From Auricularia sp. M13 (taxonomy: Eukaryota; Basidiomycota; Agaricomycetes; Auriculariales; Auriculariaceae): a stretch of DNA of 64,000 nt. Position numbers and translations under genes: made by a program. The stretch covers positions 4,154,001-4,218,000 of the forward strand of contig CM073195.1 of assembly GCA_037042915.1 (NCBI GenBank), read 5' to 3'. The notes below the pieces were generated by a model. The model had not been told where the DNA came from and did no database searches. It saw nothing but the letters and a program-made list of their open reading frames with translations. Positions 32,935 through 43,919 of the stretch are shown piece by piece; within the stretch, counting starts at the first letter, position 1, and every line of letters begins with the position of its first letter.

Positions 32935-35900
32935 CTACGCCCTCCGCCCCTCCTCGCGCTCCAACCGATCCACCTCATCCGGATCGCGGCCCTTGACCTC
33001 AGGCAAGAGCAGCGTGAATCCCGCGCCGGCGACGCAGCACCCGACGAAAACTTCAAGCGCAGCGCACAGTGAGCTCTCAAACGGTGAGACGTGGCGGTGA
33101 ATAGGACGCACTCCAGAGCACGGCGGGCGTGCCAATCTTCTTGCTGAGCGAGTTGAACGCCAGACTGGACACGATGGCGCCCGCCTTGCCGCACGCCGCG
33201 CTGATGCCGTGCGCGGACGCGCGGAAGCGCGTCGGGAAGACTTCTGCGGGGTACAGCTGCGGATTGCCATGCGGTCAGCATCGGCAAGGGGGGGAAGGAG
33301 GGAAATGGACGCACGAAAGTGGTGGTGTTCGCGCCAAAGTTGAAGAAGAACTGCAGGAACGCGAAGCACACGATGAACGGCGCCGTCGCCAGTGTGTGGA
33401 ACTTCGCCGCGAGGATTGACACTGTCATTCGCCCGTGCATCAGCATTTCGCCTTGCAATGCTGAGAGGGAAGGGAAGAGGACGCACGGAAGACGGCTGCG
33501 GCGATGAAGCCCTGGATCTGGATCCACTTGCGCCCGAGGTACTCGACCGTGAGGATCGTCACCCAGTAGCCTGCGATTATAAGCGTCAGAATGGCGCAAC
33601 TCAGAGACACGATCACTTGAGTGGTAAGCGTCTGTCCGTCCATCCCAGCCATCCCAGTTGAGCCGGACCCTACTCAGCCCAGCAGTGTGAGCGTTGCCTC
33701 GGCTCAGCTCAGTGAACCTCAGCTCAACTCCGTGAACCTCAGCTCCGTGAACCTCAGCTCATCTCAGCACCGCGAGCTTTGCCTCGGCGCAATGAGCGTT
33801 GCCTGAGCACAGCTCAGTGGCATTTGCCTCAGCTCAGCTCAGTGAGCCCAGCTCCGCCCGGCCCAGCACAACCCAGCCAAGCTCAGCTCGTCTCAGCAGC
33901 CGCGCAGCTCAACTAACCGCAGCCCAGCACAGCTGCGATCTCAGCTCGACCAAGCTCAGCGGCCCCGATCTCAGCGTCAGCCCAGTTCGGCCAAGCCCAC
34001 CCCGCCAGCTCAGACAGCCTCAGCGCAGCTCGACCAAGCTCAGCTCAGCTCAACCATGCTCAGCTCAGCCAAGCTGCGCCTAGCTCAGCTCGGTCCATCT
34101 CAGCATAGCCTCGCTGAACAGCGAGCAGCTCAGCCCAGCGAAGCTCGCCCAGGCCAGCCACAGGCAGCTCAACCCACCCCGCCGCATCTCGCCCCATCTC
34201 CGCCCTCACCGCAACACCAGCCCACAAAACTCAAAACCAAGAAACACACTCACCCGGCACGAATCCGAGTGCAGTGACGATCAGGTTTCCCGTGGCGAGG
34301 TTGAACAGCTTCTCCCAGGCCGTGCCGTCCTTGCCCTCGTACCCGATCTGCTGCAGCACCACCGACTGGTTCAGGTTGATGCCGTAGAATCTGAGCGAGC
34401 GTCAGCAATGCGGGATTTGGAGGGGAGGAGGAGATGAGGGAAGAGAGACTAGGGAAGGCAGAAGACAGAGGCCTCGGCGGACGGGAATCCGAGCAGGGAG
34501 CGCGGTGGCGGCTTTGCGCACTTCGTCGCTCACACGCAGAAGCACCGCACAGAGCTCCATGCCTGGTTTGCACCCGAGCGGACGCAAACGCCACACATGT
34601 GCGTCAATCCGCGTCCTGCGAGCGCCAAAACGTGCTTCGCCACGCACGTGCGTGCTCCCGCCACCGCACCGCGCCCGCAACTCCGCTCCTTGGCCCGCAC
34701 CCCGCTCCTCCCCTCACAATCGCACGATACTGAAGCGGGAAGAGCACTCACGCGACGTCCAGGAGGAACCAGCACATCGTCGTGCCGATCAGGATCTTCG
34801 CGTGTCTCCACTCCGCGAAATACGACAGGAATTCTGCAGAATTTGCGTGAGTGAGCAAATGCATCCCTCCCTTCCACACGACCTTAGATTGAAAGGAGAA
34901 AGGAAAGGACTGACCTCGGAAATGCGCCTTCTTCGCAACTTCGATCTTCTCCACGACGGGCTGCTCCTTACCACTCACACTAGCCTGCTCGCTCGACTCG
35001 CCCGATCCCGACGGCGCCTCGACGACCTTAATCTCCTGCCCGTCGTCCGCCTCGTCCTTCTTCGGCGGCACCACTGAGGGGCAGGGCCTGCGTCAGCTGG
35101 TCCAGAGTCCAGTTCAGAAGCATTCGCCGCACCGTGTCCCTCGCGCTCGGCATCCTCGCGGCGCTGGCGCATCTTCAAGTCCGCAATATCGTCCAGCTCG
35201 CGGTTCTCCTGCGCCTGCTTGTAGCGGCGCGACTCGGGCAGCACGAGGCGCTGGTAGAGCGTGCCGAACGCCGGCACGAGCGACACGCCCACGATGATGC
35301 GCCACACTGCCCGCGCGCGTCGGGCGTCAGCGGGCGGATGGAGGAGGCGGTGTGATGCGTACCTCCGTCGACCTTGGTGACCTCGCCGTGCCTGTCGATG
35401 GGCGACCGGTACGCGAGCAGCACGAGCATGGTGATGATCGACCCGCAGAGCGAGCCCCAGCCCTGGTTGCTGAAGATGTAGCTCAGCAGCGCGCCGCGCT
35501 TGCGGATGACCGCGCGGTCCGTCATGATCTGCGAGCGCCACGGCGTCAGTTCACGGAAGCAGGCAAGAATGGGCGGCAGGCGGTGGTCAGGGCACGGGGA
35601 TAATGCGGGCGCTCGACGCATAGCGCGACGGTCGATGCAAGCCTAGGTATGCCGCGCCCGAACAAAGGACAAAGAACGACGCTCACCGTGCTGGCCATAG
35701 GATAATCGCCGCCAATACCAACGCCTAGGAAGATGCGCATGGCGCCGAGGTAGATCAGACAGCTGTCGGGCGACAGCTTGCCCGTGGGCGTCGCAAGCGT
35801 CAGAATGGTCGCCAATATGATAATCATCAGCTCTTTTCCGTCTAACATCGAGTCAGCAGCCTGGTCGATGCTCAGATGAAAAGGAAAGGTGCGCACAGAT

Positions 35901-36537
35901 GGCTTTGCGGCCGAGCGCGTCGGCGAGGTAGCCGAAGCCCAGTTGGCCGGCGACGGCGCCGATGTTCGCGCCCGCTATATGTATTGCTCAGATGAATCAC
36001 CAGGTGCGTGCGCGGGAGCAGCGTACCCTTGACAAAGCCTAATTAAAGCGGGTTAGAGCGCTATTGAATACTGGCACGCAACTGAAAGGGAAACGGACCT
36101 TCGAGGTTCGCTGGCAACGAATGGCCGTCGTACAGTCTGCACGCCGTGAGCTACAGCTCCAATGCTGGGTTGTGGGTTGCCGCTGACCGATATTGCAGCA
36201 TCGTCGCAATTTGCTGTAAAAAAATTGTGAGTTTTCGTGGCACTGGGAGCGGTGGAGCCGCGCGACGTACGTTGATGATGAACAGGTCGTATGCTGCAGC
36301 GCTCTTTAGCACACATCCACCATTAGCTGCAGCAGGCTGTGCGTACCATCGAGCAGGAATCCAATCTACATTCAATCCAGCTCAATACTCGTTGAAAGAA
36401 AAGAGAAAAGAAGAGAAAATGCTCACGCCGGCGATGCCGAGCAGTTTGACCTCGACCTTTGTGAGCAAGAAAGGCAGGCGGCGGCCGTCGTCGCGCTCGA
36501 CCTCCTCCAGCCCCGATTTGAGCGTCGCGGCCGCCAT
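32935..36537 (-). CDS. PHO84: high-affinity phosphate:H+ symporter, PHO84 family
   Basis: Seventeen exons assemble in phase to 543 residues: 36427-36537, 36347-36365, 36271-36293, 36188-36213, 36099-36136, 36027-36038, 35897-35974, 35687-35841, 35363-35528, 35133-35306, 34915-35073, 34752-34833, 34254-34390, 33487-33570, 33315-33421, 33112-33256 and 32935-33050. Signature stretches: [53 protein letters not shown], the central loop, [41 protein letters not shown]. This major-facilitator protein imports phosphate with protons at the plasma membrane. Exons of 12, 19, 23 and 26 nt are notable, and intron 33571-34253 carries a repeat block. It lies between inverted kinase-WD40 copies K4 and K5. 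Confidence 0.93.
33670..34200. repeat. degenerate CAGCTCAGC minisatellite inside a PHO84 intron
   Basis: About 500 bp built from short units around CAGCTCAG, with variants such as GTGAACCTCAGCTC and CCAGCTCAGC, fills most of the 683-nt intron 33571-34253. On the gene's coding (minus) strand it reads as GAGCTGAG repeats, so the non-template strand is purine/G-rich. Other introns in this gene, and most in the window, are about 50-70 nt. Confidence 0.85.
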
Positions 36538-37259
36538 CGTATGCAGGGTCGTGTGAGTGGAACGGGGAAGAGGTTCGGGATGCGCCGGCGCCAAGGTCTT
36601 GCTTCCGGATCTACGGGAGGGGGATCCGAGAGTCCGACGAAATGCTTCTCTAATCTCTTCCTCCTGTTTTTTTCGGTCTCATAGATTGCGAGCGTTCTAT
36701 CTAGTCTCTCCGCTTGAAATTAGGCAGTAGCTATTTTTCTTGCTTCGACCTGCGTTACCCGCCGCACCTACAGTATTCTGGGTTTAGCCTTGTAGTGTGC
36801 GCAAATCGCAGCGAACACCGTTCTGAAGGGCTTGAACTCTCGTCACTTGCATCGGCGGCTCTCCTGCCCCCCCTCCGCCAATAGTACCTATTGCCTGTGT
36901 CACTCTATATATGGGCTGTTAAAGTTTCTCGTCAACTTGGACTTCTGCACTCATGATATCAATGGCCCCACCACCCCTCGCATTGGTGAAATTTCCGCTT
37001 CGCAATCAAAGCCACTAGATAAGCTTGCCGCTTTCCAGCTGTCTCTTGAAACAAGTTCATCGCTGGACTTCGAGCATTGACCTGGAATCCCGGTGCTCAC
37101 TGTCAGGAAGTTTCAGTCGCGCCTGAACCCATTCTTTCTTGCACCGCGAAGGGATGATCAATTTGGGAAGATATTGCGACCCTGGCCAAGTCCAAGTCAC
37201 TCGATGACCTCACAGTCACCGTAGCGATCACATTCAACCCTGTTACATGCATTGGACGG
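36538..37259. other. intergenic: promoter of PHO84 and 3' flank of K5
   Basis: No gene recognised. No CACGTG Pho4-type site was seen in the roughly 160 bp upstream of the ATG that I checked by eye. Confidence 0.4.
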
Positions 37260-39390
37260 TCACTCAACTAAATCGTAAATCCGGAGGCTGCCAGGCCAGG
37301 AGAGAACAATCAGACTTTTCCCACTGGGTGAAAATTCGACAGAAGTCAAGTCTCCTTGGACATGCGGCATCCCTATAGGATCCCCGGTCTTTGTGTCCCG
37401 CAACTGGAAGATGTCATCCGTGAAGACCAACGCCATGTACTTGCCCGAAGGTGAGACAGCGACGAACGTGACATATCCCAATGAGATGCAATAGTAGAAG
37501 GAGCGCTCGAGCGCCAGCGTTCTGGCGTTCCATATGCTGACTTTCCCATCGCGCGAGCCCGTGGCAATGTGCTCGCCGTCGGGAAAGAAACAGAGACAAG
37601 ATATCGCGCCAGGCTCCATCGCAGCAGCCAGTTTCTTGCCGCTCGGCACATGCCAGAGAAGCAATTCCCCGCGTTCCTCGGCGGACGATGCTGAGACGAC
37701 GTGCGTGCCGGCTGGGGAAAATGCCACACAGCAGACGTCATGTGTGTGGCCTGTCAGCGGACCTATCAACCTCCCTGCGCTGGCGTTCCAAAAGCAGATT
37801 GTGCAGTCCCGGAAACGGCACACCACCCATTTGGTATCTGGAGAAAAGGCACAAATATCTGCCTTAAGAAATGTGGGCTCGCTATGCAAAGCACGCGTTG
37901 CTACGTCCCACCGGGCGATAGCGTTAGAGCACGCAATAGCAATCTGCTGGCAATCCGCAGACACAGCCAAAAGCCGGGGTATAAAAGTAGGTCCGCGTAT
38001 TGGTACGACGACAGTCTGACAGGAGGCTATATCGTATATCCATAGGCACGGCGGCGCCACCTGTATGCCGTTGATATAGCCGTCACCCCCGGACGTGGTC
38101 ATTGTAAGACGTTGTCCGCAGGGCATGTATACAGCGGCTACGATGTCGCCATGCGGTCCATTGGGAGAAGCCAGGTTCCGGGCTGGGGAAAGCTCAGATA
38201 CTGGAGAGTGTCCATCGGGCAATTGTGGAAGTGCTCACTCGGTAGATGACTGTGCAGCTGCCGGAGGAATTGGTTAGGCTGAATCAAGCCACTGGGTTAC
38301 TGGACAGTTCAAACTCACTATGAGATCGGATAGCACGGTTCTCATCGGTGGTCGACTACTGGGCTCGTAGCTCCAGCATCGCTTCAAGACATCCCACCAC
38401 GCATGACTGATAGAGGACAGTGCGCCGTCCATGGTGGGCTGAGAAGGTACGTTGCCTGATTGTACGCGCAGTAGGACGCCAATGTCCTCCTTCACCCCAA
38501 ACCATGGAGACTGCCCAGTAATTGCCTGGCGAAGATGAGCTTATCTTCGCGGGAAAATGACCAGCGTACCTCTAGCACAAGCATCCCGAAGGCGTAGACA
38601 TCGGTCTCCCGTGTCTTGGAGCGACGACGTTCAGGGAGGCCAGCTGAATCATTTAAAAGCTCGGGCGCTGCGAAGCGCAGAGTATATTTCGTACGAGCGT
38701 CAGTCGCAGTTGTTTCACTGGACTGAGCCTTCTCGATGAATGTACTCAGTCCAAAATCCGCAAGCAGGGCAACGCCGAAGTTCGAGATCAGTACATTGGC
38801 CTGTGCATATTTCAGACCGAAGTGAGCAGCATTGAACATCACCGTAGACGTACACATTTGAGATCTCCATGAACAAGCCCCTCCACCGTATGAAGGTAGT
38901 TTACGGCTTCCGCGACTTCAAGAATCTATGGCAGCGATCGTAAGTTTGATCAAGGTCGCAGAGGGAGAAATGCAGACGTACCAGTTTCTTGCGATCGACG
39001 TCTTGGTTCAGCTTGAGGTAATCGCGCAAGTTTCCATTTCGCATGTACAGAGATACGATGGACGTCTCCAAACCCATTTTGGCGGTTCCGAGAAACTCTA
39101 GTATCGATGGATGGCGCAACGAGACTTGACGTGCAATTTCGAGTTCGCGACTAAGAAGCTGGATTATTGATGCATAAGCAGAGTCTATAATTGACAGATA
39201 GAGAGCATACCGTTTTCTCGGTGACACTGAGCATGGTTTTGAAGGCTTTAACGGCGACGGCGGTTGAACGATTGTCCCAGACGACATCCCCCACAAAGAT
39301 TTGAGCGGTGCCCCCGAAGGCGACCGCCTCCTCCGATCGAATATCGATTGTGAACGGTTCACCGTTGAAGAACTCTGCAGCAACAAGCAT
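37260..39390 (-). CDS. TKL kinase-WD40 fusion protein K5 (intact)
   Basis: Exons 39211-39390, 38982-39158, 38854-38925, 38570-38800, 38319-38525, a 19-nt exon starting CTGCACAGTCAT near 38260, and a last exon ending at 37260. Kinase: FGGTAQIFVG, VAVKAF, SRELEIA, VHGDLKC, LADFGLS, RFAAPELL, DVYAFG. The propeller begins YMPCGQRLTM and has seven blades with WD-like ends (IYDIAS, RWDVAT, FWNASA, LWHVPS, IWNART, LRDTKT, IYDLVE). No frame break is seen. The start is MLVAAEF at 39390; an in-frame 5' extension exists but has no good ATG. K5 keeps the single CTGCAAAC target site that carries element 3 in K4. With K4 and K6 it has an extra intron in the linker that K1-K3 lack. Confidence 0.82.
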
Positions 39391-39440
39391 GTTTGCAGTA
39401 CTGTACACGACCAAAACACCTGGAAGAGTCTTGTCAGTAT
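38500..39440 (-). repeat. right arm of the K4/K5 inverted duplication
   Basis: Nearly identical in reverse complement to 29826-31250 without element 3. The arms are about 7.2 kb apart and enclose the K4 WD40 half, PHO84 and the K5 WD40 half. Confidence 0.8.
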
Positions 39441-40250
39441 CGACGCATTCTGCGAGGAAATCGAGAGTGCATGGATAGGCGTACTGGGATTGAGCAGTTC
39501 AAGCGCAGGATTGCGCTTTATCACCGACGCGCTGCAGGAAAAACTGGTTCGCGCGGCGGCGTGCGAGAGGAGTGGACCGGGGAACGCTGCTTCCAAACAA
39601 ACAGTGCAGTCTATCCAGTCCCCGGACATATTCCGACAGACGCCGATCGCATAGCCCGGGTTCTCAGTGCCCTTCGTCGAGCATCGCCTGACAGGTCCCG
39701 CAATGGACATTCCGGCGACGTTGCCTCACTCTCGGAATTACATGAGATAGTCTAGCGAGCAATGATTATTAGGACACACCTGCGGAAGTCGAAGGGAAGT
39801 AGGAAGACGTTCCGAGCAACGCCCACAGGTGCTTTTGGAGCTGTCTGATCTCTCCCATTATCACCATAGAGGATCCAGCGATGACTAAGCAGCGCTCACA
39901 TTGGGCTTGGGGAACTCCCACAGCCGGACCCGTCGTGTTACGCGGCAGAGCGCGTACGCTGGGCTTTCCCTAATGCATCATGGCGCGACACCGACGCAGC
40001 TCTTAGCACGTGCGAGTCCAGGGAGGCCTGATTGAGTGACAGAGGGCAAAGAGTCGGATTTCCTTTACTTGGGATCGTTCGAGCTGCGCTGAGGACAAAG
40101 GCTTTTAAGGCGTGTAAATCAGGCTCCTTCCCTCAGGCCCCACCTAGTAAGGATGGGGCCTGCGAAGAAGGAGCTTGGTAGGCTTGCGTGGACATGGCAG
40201 CTGGCGAACATACGGGATTAGCCGATTGACTCTTTCCCTCGTCCGCAACG
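39441..40250. other. intergenic, nothing recognised
   Basis: No supportable gene. This is the shared upstream region of K5 (leftward) and EFG1 (rightward). Confidence 0.4.
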
Positions 40251-41378
40251 ATGCCACCAGCGCGGACACCGAAAGCGTCTACTTCCGCGCGCACGCTCGA
40301 CAAGCAGCGCAAACCCAGCGCCCGTACGGGGCACAGTAACCAAGACCACGAGCACGTGCCGGGCGTACAAAAAATAAAGTCCGCCATCCGCCAGACGACG
40401 CGTTTGCTCGCCAAGGTGCGCATGCGCTGCCCACAGGGTTTACTTCATTCAGACCTTTTTGATGATGCTTTTCTGCGCCATAGGACAACGTTGCGGCCGA
40501 TAAACGCGTGGAAGCAGAGCGCAGGCTCGCGGCGCTGCAAAGCGAGCTGGCGCGAGCGGAAACGGCGCGCGTGGAGCGCAAAATGGCCAGTAAATACCAT
40601 ATGGTACGCTACCTTGAATCCTGTCTGATGTACTTCAATTGACCTCGAATTGTTAAACAGGTCAAATTTTTCGGTTTGTTCATGGTTCAACTGTTTCACT
40701 GAACGCAGCTGAACGCGTCCGCGTGCAGAACGACGGAAAGTTGAGCGCAAAATTGCGCAGGCAAAGAAGGCGGGAAACGAGGATGAACTGTTCGAGCGTC
40801 GCGTGGATCTGAATTATATTCTCGTACGTGGGGTTTCGCCTTGACTCAACCACCGTTTCTTGCCCACCGTTCCAGAGCGGCTCCCTTCTCATTCCATCGC
40901 GTCTTACACTGCCTCAACGGTATTTCTATGCCCATTGATTGTCGCGTGAGACGTGGACGGTTCGCTCGACATCTCGTTTGGTTTCTTTTTGCACTGTTCT
41001 CTCCCGATCGCCAGACTTTTCCGTCGCATTCTCCGCCCTGTATCCGTGCGTTCGCGTCCAGCTATCCACTGACCATTCTTGCAGCATTACCCCAAAACAG
41101 AAAAATACGTCGCATTGCTCAAGGAAGGCGAAAACGCGCGCCGGGCGGAGCTGCGCGCGCGCGTCGCGGAGCTCATGCGTGCGGGCGAGATGGACGCGGA
41201 GCCCGAGCTCGCGCACGCAAAGACGTCTGCGCTGCTCGGAGACCAGAAGGATCGGACGAAGGAGACGACGGCCAAGTCCGCGGCCGAGAAGAGCGTCAAG
41301 GGCGACGCGTTCTTCGGTTCGGACGAGGAGCAAGGCGACGAGGCGGGGAAGGGCAGTAATAGTAGCGAGAGCGAGTAG
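40251..41378 (+). CDS. EFG1: rRNA-processing protein EFG1
   Basis: Five exons (40251-40415, 40484-40603, 40661-40673, 40729-40823, 41085-41378) give 228 residues in continuous phase. The conserved core is clear: KIKSAIRQTTRLLAK, then a coiled-coil region (RVEAERRLAALQSELARAE, KMASKYHM), VKFFERRKVERKI and VDLNYILHYPKTEKYVALL. EFG1-family proteins act in early 18S rRNA maturation in the nucleolus. The N-terminus is basic and Pro/Ser-rich, and the C-terminus is an acidic Ser/Glu tail (GSDEEQGDE, SSESE). One exon is only 13 nt. The start is the first ATG, in good context, after a CT-rich leader. Family assignment is strong; the function is taken from yeast. Confidence 0.92.
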
Positions 41379-41615
41379 CGCTTGCCTTATGACAAGGTGC
41401 ATGACTGTTTGGTGTGGCATTATCCATCCTGAAAACTGACGCCTCGAAGTGTTAGTTCCTGGGCAATGATACATGGCACCAGTTAGACAGGGACGTCTAG
41501 AACCGTGAACACCGATCAGCCGGGCGATGAGACCTCCCACACTTTCATCGAAAATGTGAACGTCGATCGTCAACGTTGTTCTAGGCAAGGCTGCTGCATA
41601 CACCCGGCCCGCGCG
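41379..41615. other. intergenic, nothing recognised
   Basis: 3' flank of EFG1, leading into the WD40 fragment. Confidence 0.4.
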
Positions 41616-41680
41616 GGACGGGATAATTGCGTCAGACTGTGGGACGCTGAGACATGCACTGCGGTAGGAAACCGGGTCCC
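41616..41680 (+). pseudogene. isolated WD40 repeat remnant
   Basis: A single stretch reads GRDNCVRLWDAETCTAVGN, the second half of a WD40 repeat of the kind common in basidiomycete WD40/NACHT proteins (VRLWDAETG). No flanking blade, domain or intact frame is visible, so it is a fragment. It is more canonical than the K1-K6 blades and probably comes from another WD40 family. Confidence 0.45.
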
Positions 41681-41941
41681 AGTCAAGCAGTCATGTCCAT
41701 CTCGAGGAGCGCCCTGTGCCTCTCCTTGTGCGGAAACAGTCTGGGTACTATGACGGCTATTTGCGCCAGCTGATTCAAGTTGTAGCCGAAGAGTGCTCGG
41801 TCGTGGCATTGATAACACCTGTACGATGGCTATGACTTCCAAATCTGACCTGTATCGATAATTTGGGGCACTATACAGCAAACGGAACCGCAAAGGACCC
41901 GAACCCTCACGGGAACTGAATCAGATCAGATGCCTACTACC

Positions 41942-42012
41942 AGATTCAAACCAGCGACCTCACCGACCGAAGTCCGTCTTTCATACGCAAGCTGGATTGA
42001 ACAACGGAATCA
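41942..42012 (-). pseudogene. tRNA T-arm-like fragments next to tRNA-Thr
   Basis: On the minus strand, GTTGTTCAATCCAGC (41990-42004) is identical to part of the T arm of the tRNA at 42096-42181. A second piece (41942-41962) has GGTGAGGTCGCTGGTTTGAATC, resembling the variable-loop and T-arm part, followed by a partial acceptor (AGTAGGCA). No A box accompanies either. They look like 3' fragments of tRNA copies. Confidence 0.35.
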
Positions 42013-42095
42013 GAATGAGTGGATTACGCCGCTCCCAAACCTGGACCGCAAAAAAACATGAGTCTCCTGGTCGTCGTCGTCGTCGATCACAAAAG

Positions 42096-42181
42096 TGCCT
42101 CCTGGCTGGATTGAACAACCGACCTCACCATGTATCCCCAGGGAATACGAGTGGCGCGCTCTTCCACTGAGCTAAGAAGGC
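42096..42181 (-). tRNA. tRNA-Thr (anticodon CGT) with a 14-nt intron
   Basis: Read on the minus strand the sequence folds as a cloverleaf. The acceptor GCCTTCT pairs with AGGAGGC (one G-T), the D arm is GCTC..GAGC and the anticodon stem CGCCA pairs with TGGTG. The anticodon is CGT with T33 and A37, and the T arm GGTTG-TTCAATC-CAGCC pairs fully. The discriminator base is A. An intron (42132-42145) lies one base 3' of the anticodon, the canonical position for nuclear tRNA introns. Confidence 0.88.
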
Positions 42182-42404
42182 AGTGACTTCGCTTCAAAAA
42201 AGGTAATTTGATTAACATCTATTGTCGGCCGCACAATTCCTACGGGTCGCAGTTTGCCGAGCCAACCGTCTCTTCCGCGCCGCTCCATGCCCTCCGCTTC
42301 GTCGCCATTCAGAGAGTCGGCAGAGGCTCGCGCACTCCAAAAACACATAGCAGACGTTACCTGGGACTTTATCTCGCGATGGCGGAAGTCAGCGTCTCGA
42401 ACTC

Positions 42405-42412
42405 TATAAAGG
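42405..42412 (+). promoter_or_regulatory. TATAAAGG, possible TATA box of the first F-box gene
   Basis: A good TATA element, but it ends only four bases before the ATG at 42417. If it is the true TATA box, transcription would start downstream of that ATG and translation would have to begin later or from another exon. Confidence 0.35.
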
Positions 42413-42416
42413 GTAG

Positions 42417-43919
42417 ATGCTCATCGTAGCTTTCAGTCATCGCAGCGTTGCTGGCGAGCTAGCAATTATCAACGACATCGCCCATTGCGCCATTTCTAGC
42501 GCTGCTTCGAAATGGAACGAACTGCGAGCCTATGCACGCCGGCTTCCGATGGAATTATTTCTGCGCTGCTGGTCCTACCTCGACGTTTCCGATTTGCTTC
42601 GAGCTACGAGGGTCTGCAAGGCGTGGCACGATGCTATCAAGAACGCATCAGAGCTTTGGACCTGCCTCGACCTGCTCGCATGGAATCGGCCACCACGCTC
42701 TGCACTGCCCGACTTGTTGGTTCGATCGGGGAATCGCAAACTGTCGCTACGCGTCAACGTGCGGAGTCCAGACGACCTGGTATTTCTGTTCAGCTGTTTG
42801 CAACCCCAGGCATCCCGTATCTGGCTGCTTTATATAGATTGCTTCTCGCGCATCCAGTTTGTGGAGGAGCTGCCATTCAGATTCGGCATGCCCGCGCTGC
42901 AGTCGCTGACTGTACGGATGGCCTGCGTTCTTCCCAACGACTTCTTGGCTGGAAACGCCCCCCTCCTTCGCGAGGCCAACTTTCACACCCTCCAACTTCC
43001 TTCGAAATGCTCTGCAGCGCTCGAGCATCTCACCTCCCTCACTGCGGATGAAATCTACGACCTGGAATATCGCGCCGTGCCGAATCTCACATTCCTCGAA
43101 GTACGAAACGCCGGCGCGATCAGAGCTTTGCCGCACGTACCTCGAAGGAGCCGCATCCGCCACGTCGTATTCTCTGGCTACCGCGGCACGTATGCCGAGT
43201 TGGATGATGCAGGCTATACGCGTTTGCCTAGGCTGGAGATCGGTCTTTTCGACTTTCCCGTCCTGTGGGAATTACTGGAGTCCTGGGCGCATGTCTCTGT
43301 AAGCCCCACTCTGGAGATCTTGGCAGGCAATTGCGTCGCGTTGACGATTGCGCCTTACAATAATTCGCTGACGTTCCGCTTGGCCAACGTCTACGAGACC
43401 GAATTGCAGCGGTTGTGCCGGCGTGATTATCTCGCGAATTTGGTTGGCATCGCCTTCCCTCCACCCGGGGATTTTCTCGTGCAACTACTCACCTACTATC
43501 ATTACAACCGGTCCACGGCAGTCAAGCTGCCGGAGAAATACCTCAGGCTGCCCCCAGAGACACTACCGAACCTTCTGACGTACACCGTTTATCTCGCCCC
43601 GCCCACGTCACCCTCACTGTTCGACTTGAACATCATGTATCGTTGCGGACAGCTGCGGGCGCCACGTCTTCGAACACTCATTGTCATGCGCAGCCCGTGC
43701 TCTGGCGCCAATGCGGAGGATGTCGCGCCGCTCTGTCCCTCGCTTTTGGCGTTATTCATTGCCAAACACCTCCGATTCGACGCAGAGGTCCTGCAGGAAC
43801 TCGTACTCGACGGTGTCCGGTTCGCGGAATACGACGACGGGGGCGCTGCAATGGACGTGTTGGAGAGCTACGTGCGCACGATCACGATTCGTACAACTGC
43901 CCGTCAAGGGGCAAGTTGA
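42417..43919 (+). CDS. F-box protein 1
   Basis: A single-exon frame of 500 residues. The F-box lies at about residues 43-90: RRLPMELFLRCWSYLDVSDL, then VCKAWHDAI and the LWTCLDL that follows in many basidiomycete F-box proteins. The rest is Leu-rich with irregular LRR-like spacing. Such proteins act as substrate adaptors in SCF ubiquitin ligases by binding Skp1 through the F-box; the target is unknown. The first ATG (42417) gives the longest product and a residue count before the F-box similar to the other two family members here, but a TATA-like element lies almost on top of it. The alternative Met at residue 45 would cut into the F-box. Confidence 0.8.
   Translation: MLIVAFSHRSVAGELAIINDIAHCAISSAASKWNELRAYARRLPMELFLRCWSYLDVSDLLRATRVCKAWHDAIKNASELWTCLDLLAWNRPPRSALPDLLVRSGNRKLSLRVNVRSPDDLVFLFSCLQPQASRIWLLYIDCFSRIQFVEELPFRFGMPALQSLTVRMACVLPNDFLAGNAPLLREANFHTLQLPSKCSAALEHLTSLTADEIYDLEYRAVPNLTFLEVRNAGAIRALPHVPRRSRIRHVVFSGYRGTYAELDDAGYTRLPRLEIGLFDFPVLWELLESWAHVSVSPTLEILAGNCVALTIAPYNNSLTFRLANVYETELQRLCRRDYLANLVGIAFPPPGDFLVQLLTYYHYNRSTAVKLPEKYLRLPPETLPNLLTYTVYLAPPTSPSLFDLNIMYRCGQLRAPRLRTLIVMRSPCSGANAEDVAPLCPSLLALFIAKHLRFDAEVLQELVLDGVRFAEYDDGGAAMDVLESYVRTITIRTTARQGAS

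Noticed and set aside
33670-34200. Repeat block resembling an array
   Set aside because: Units are short, degenerate and contiguous without unique spacers, and the block lies in a eukaryotic intron; not a CRISPR array.
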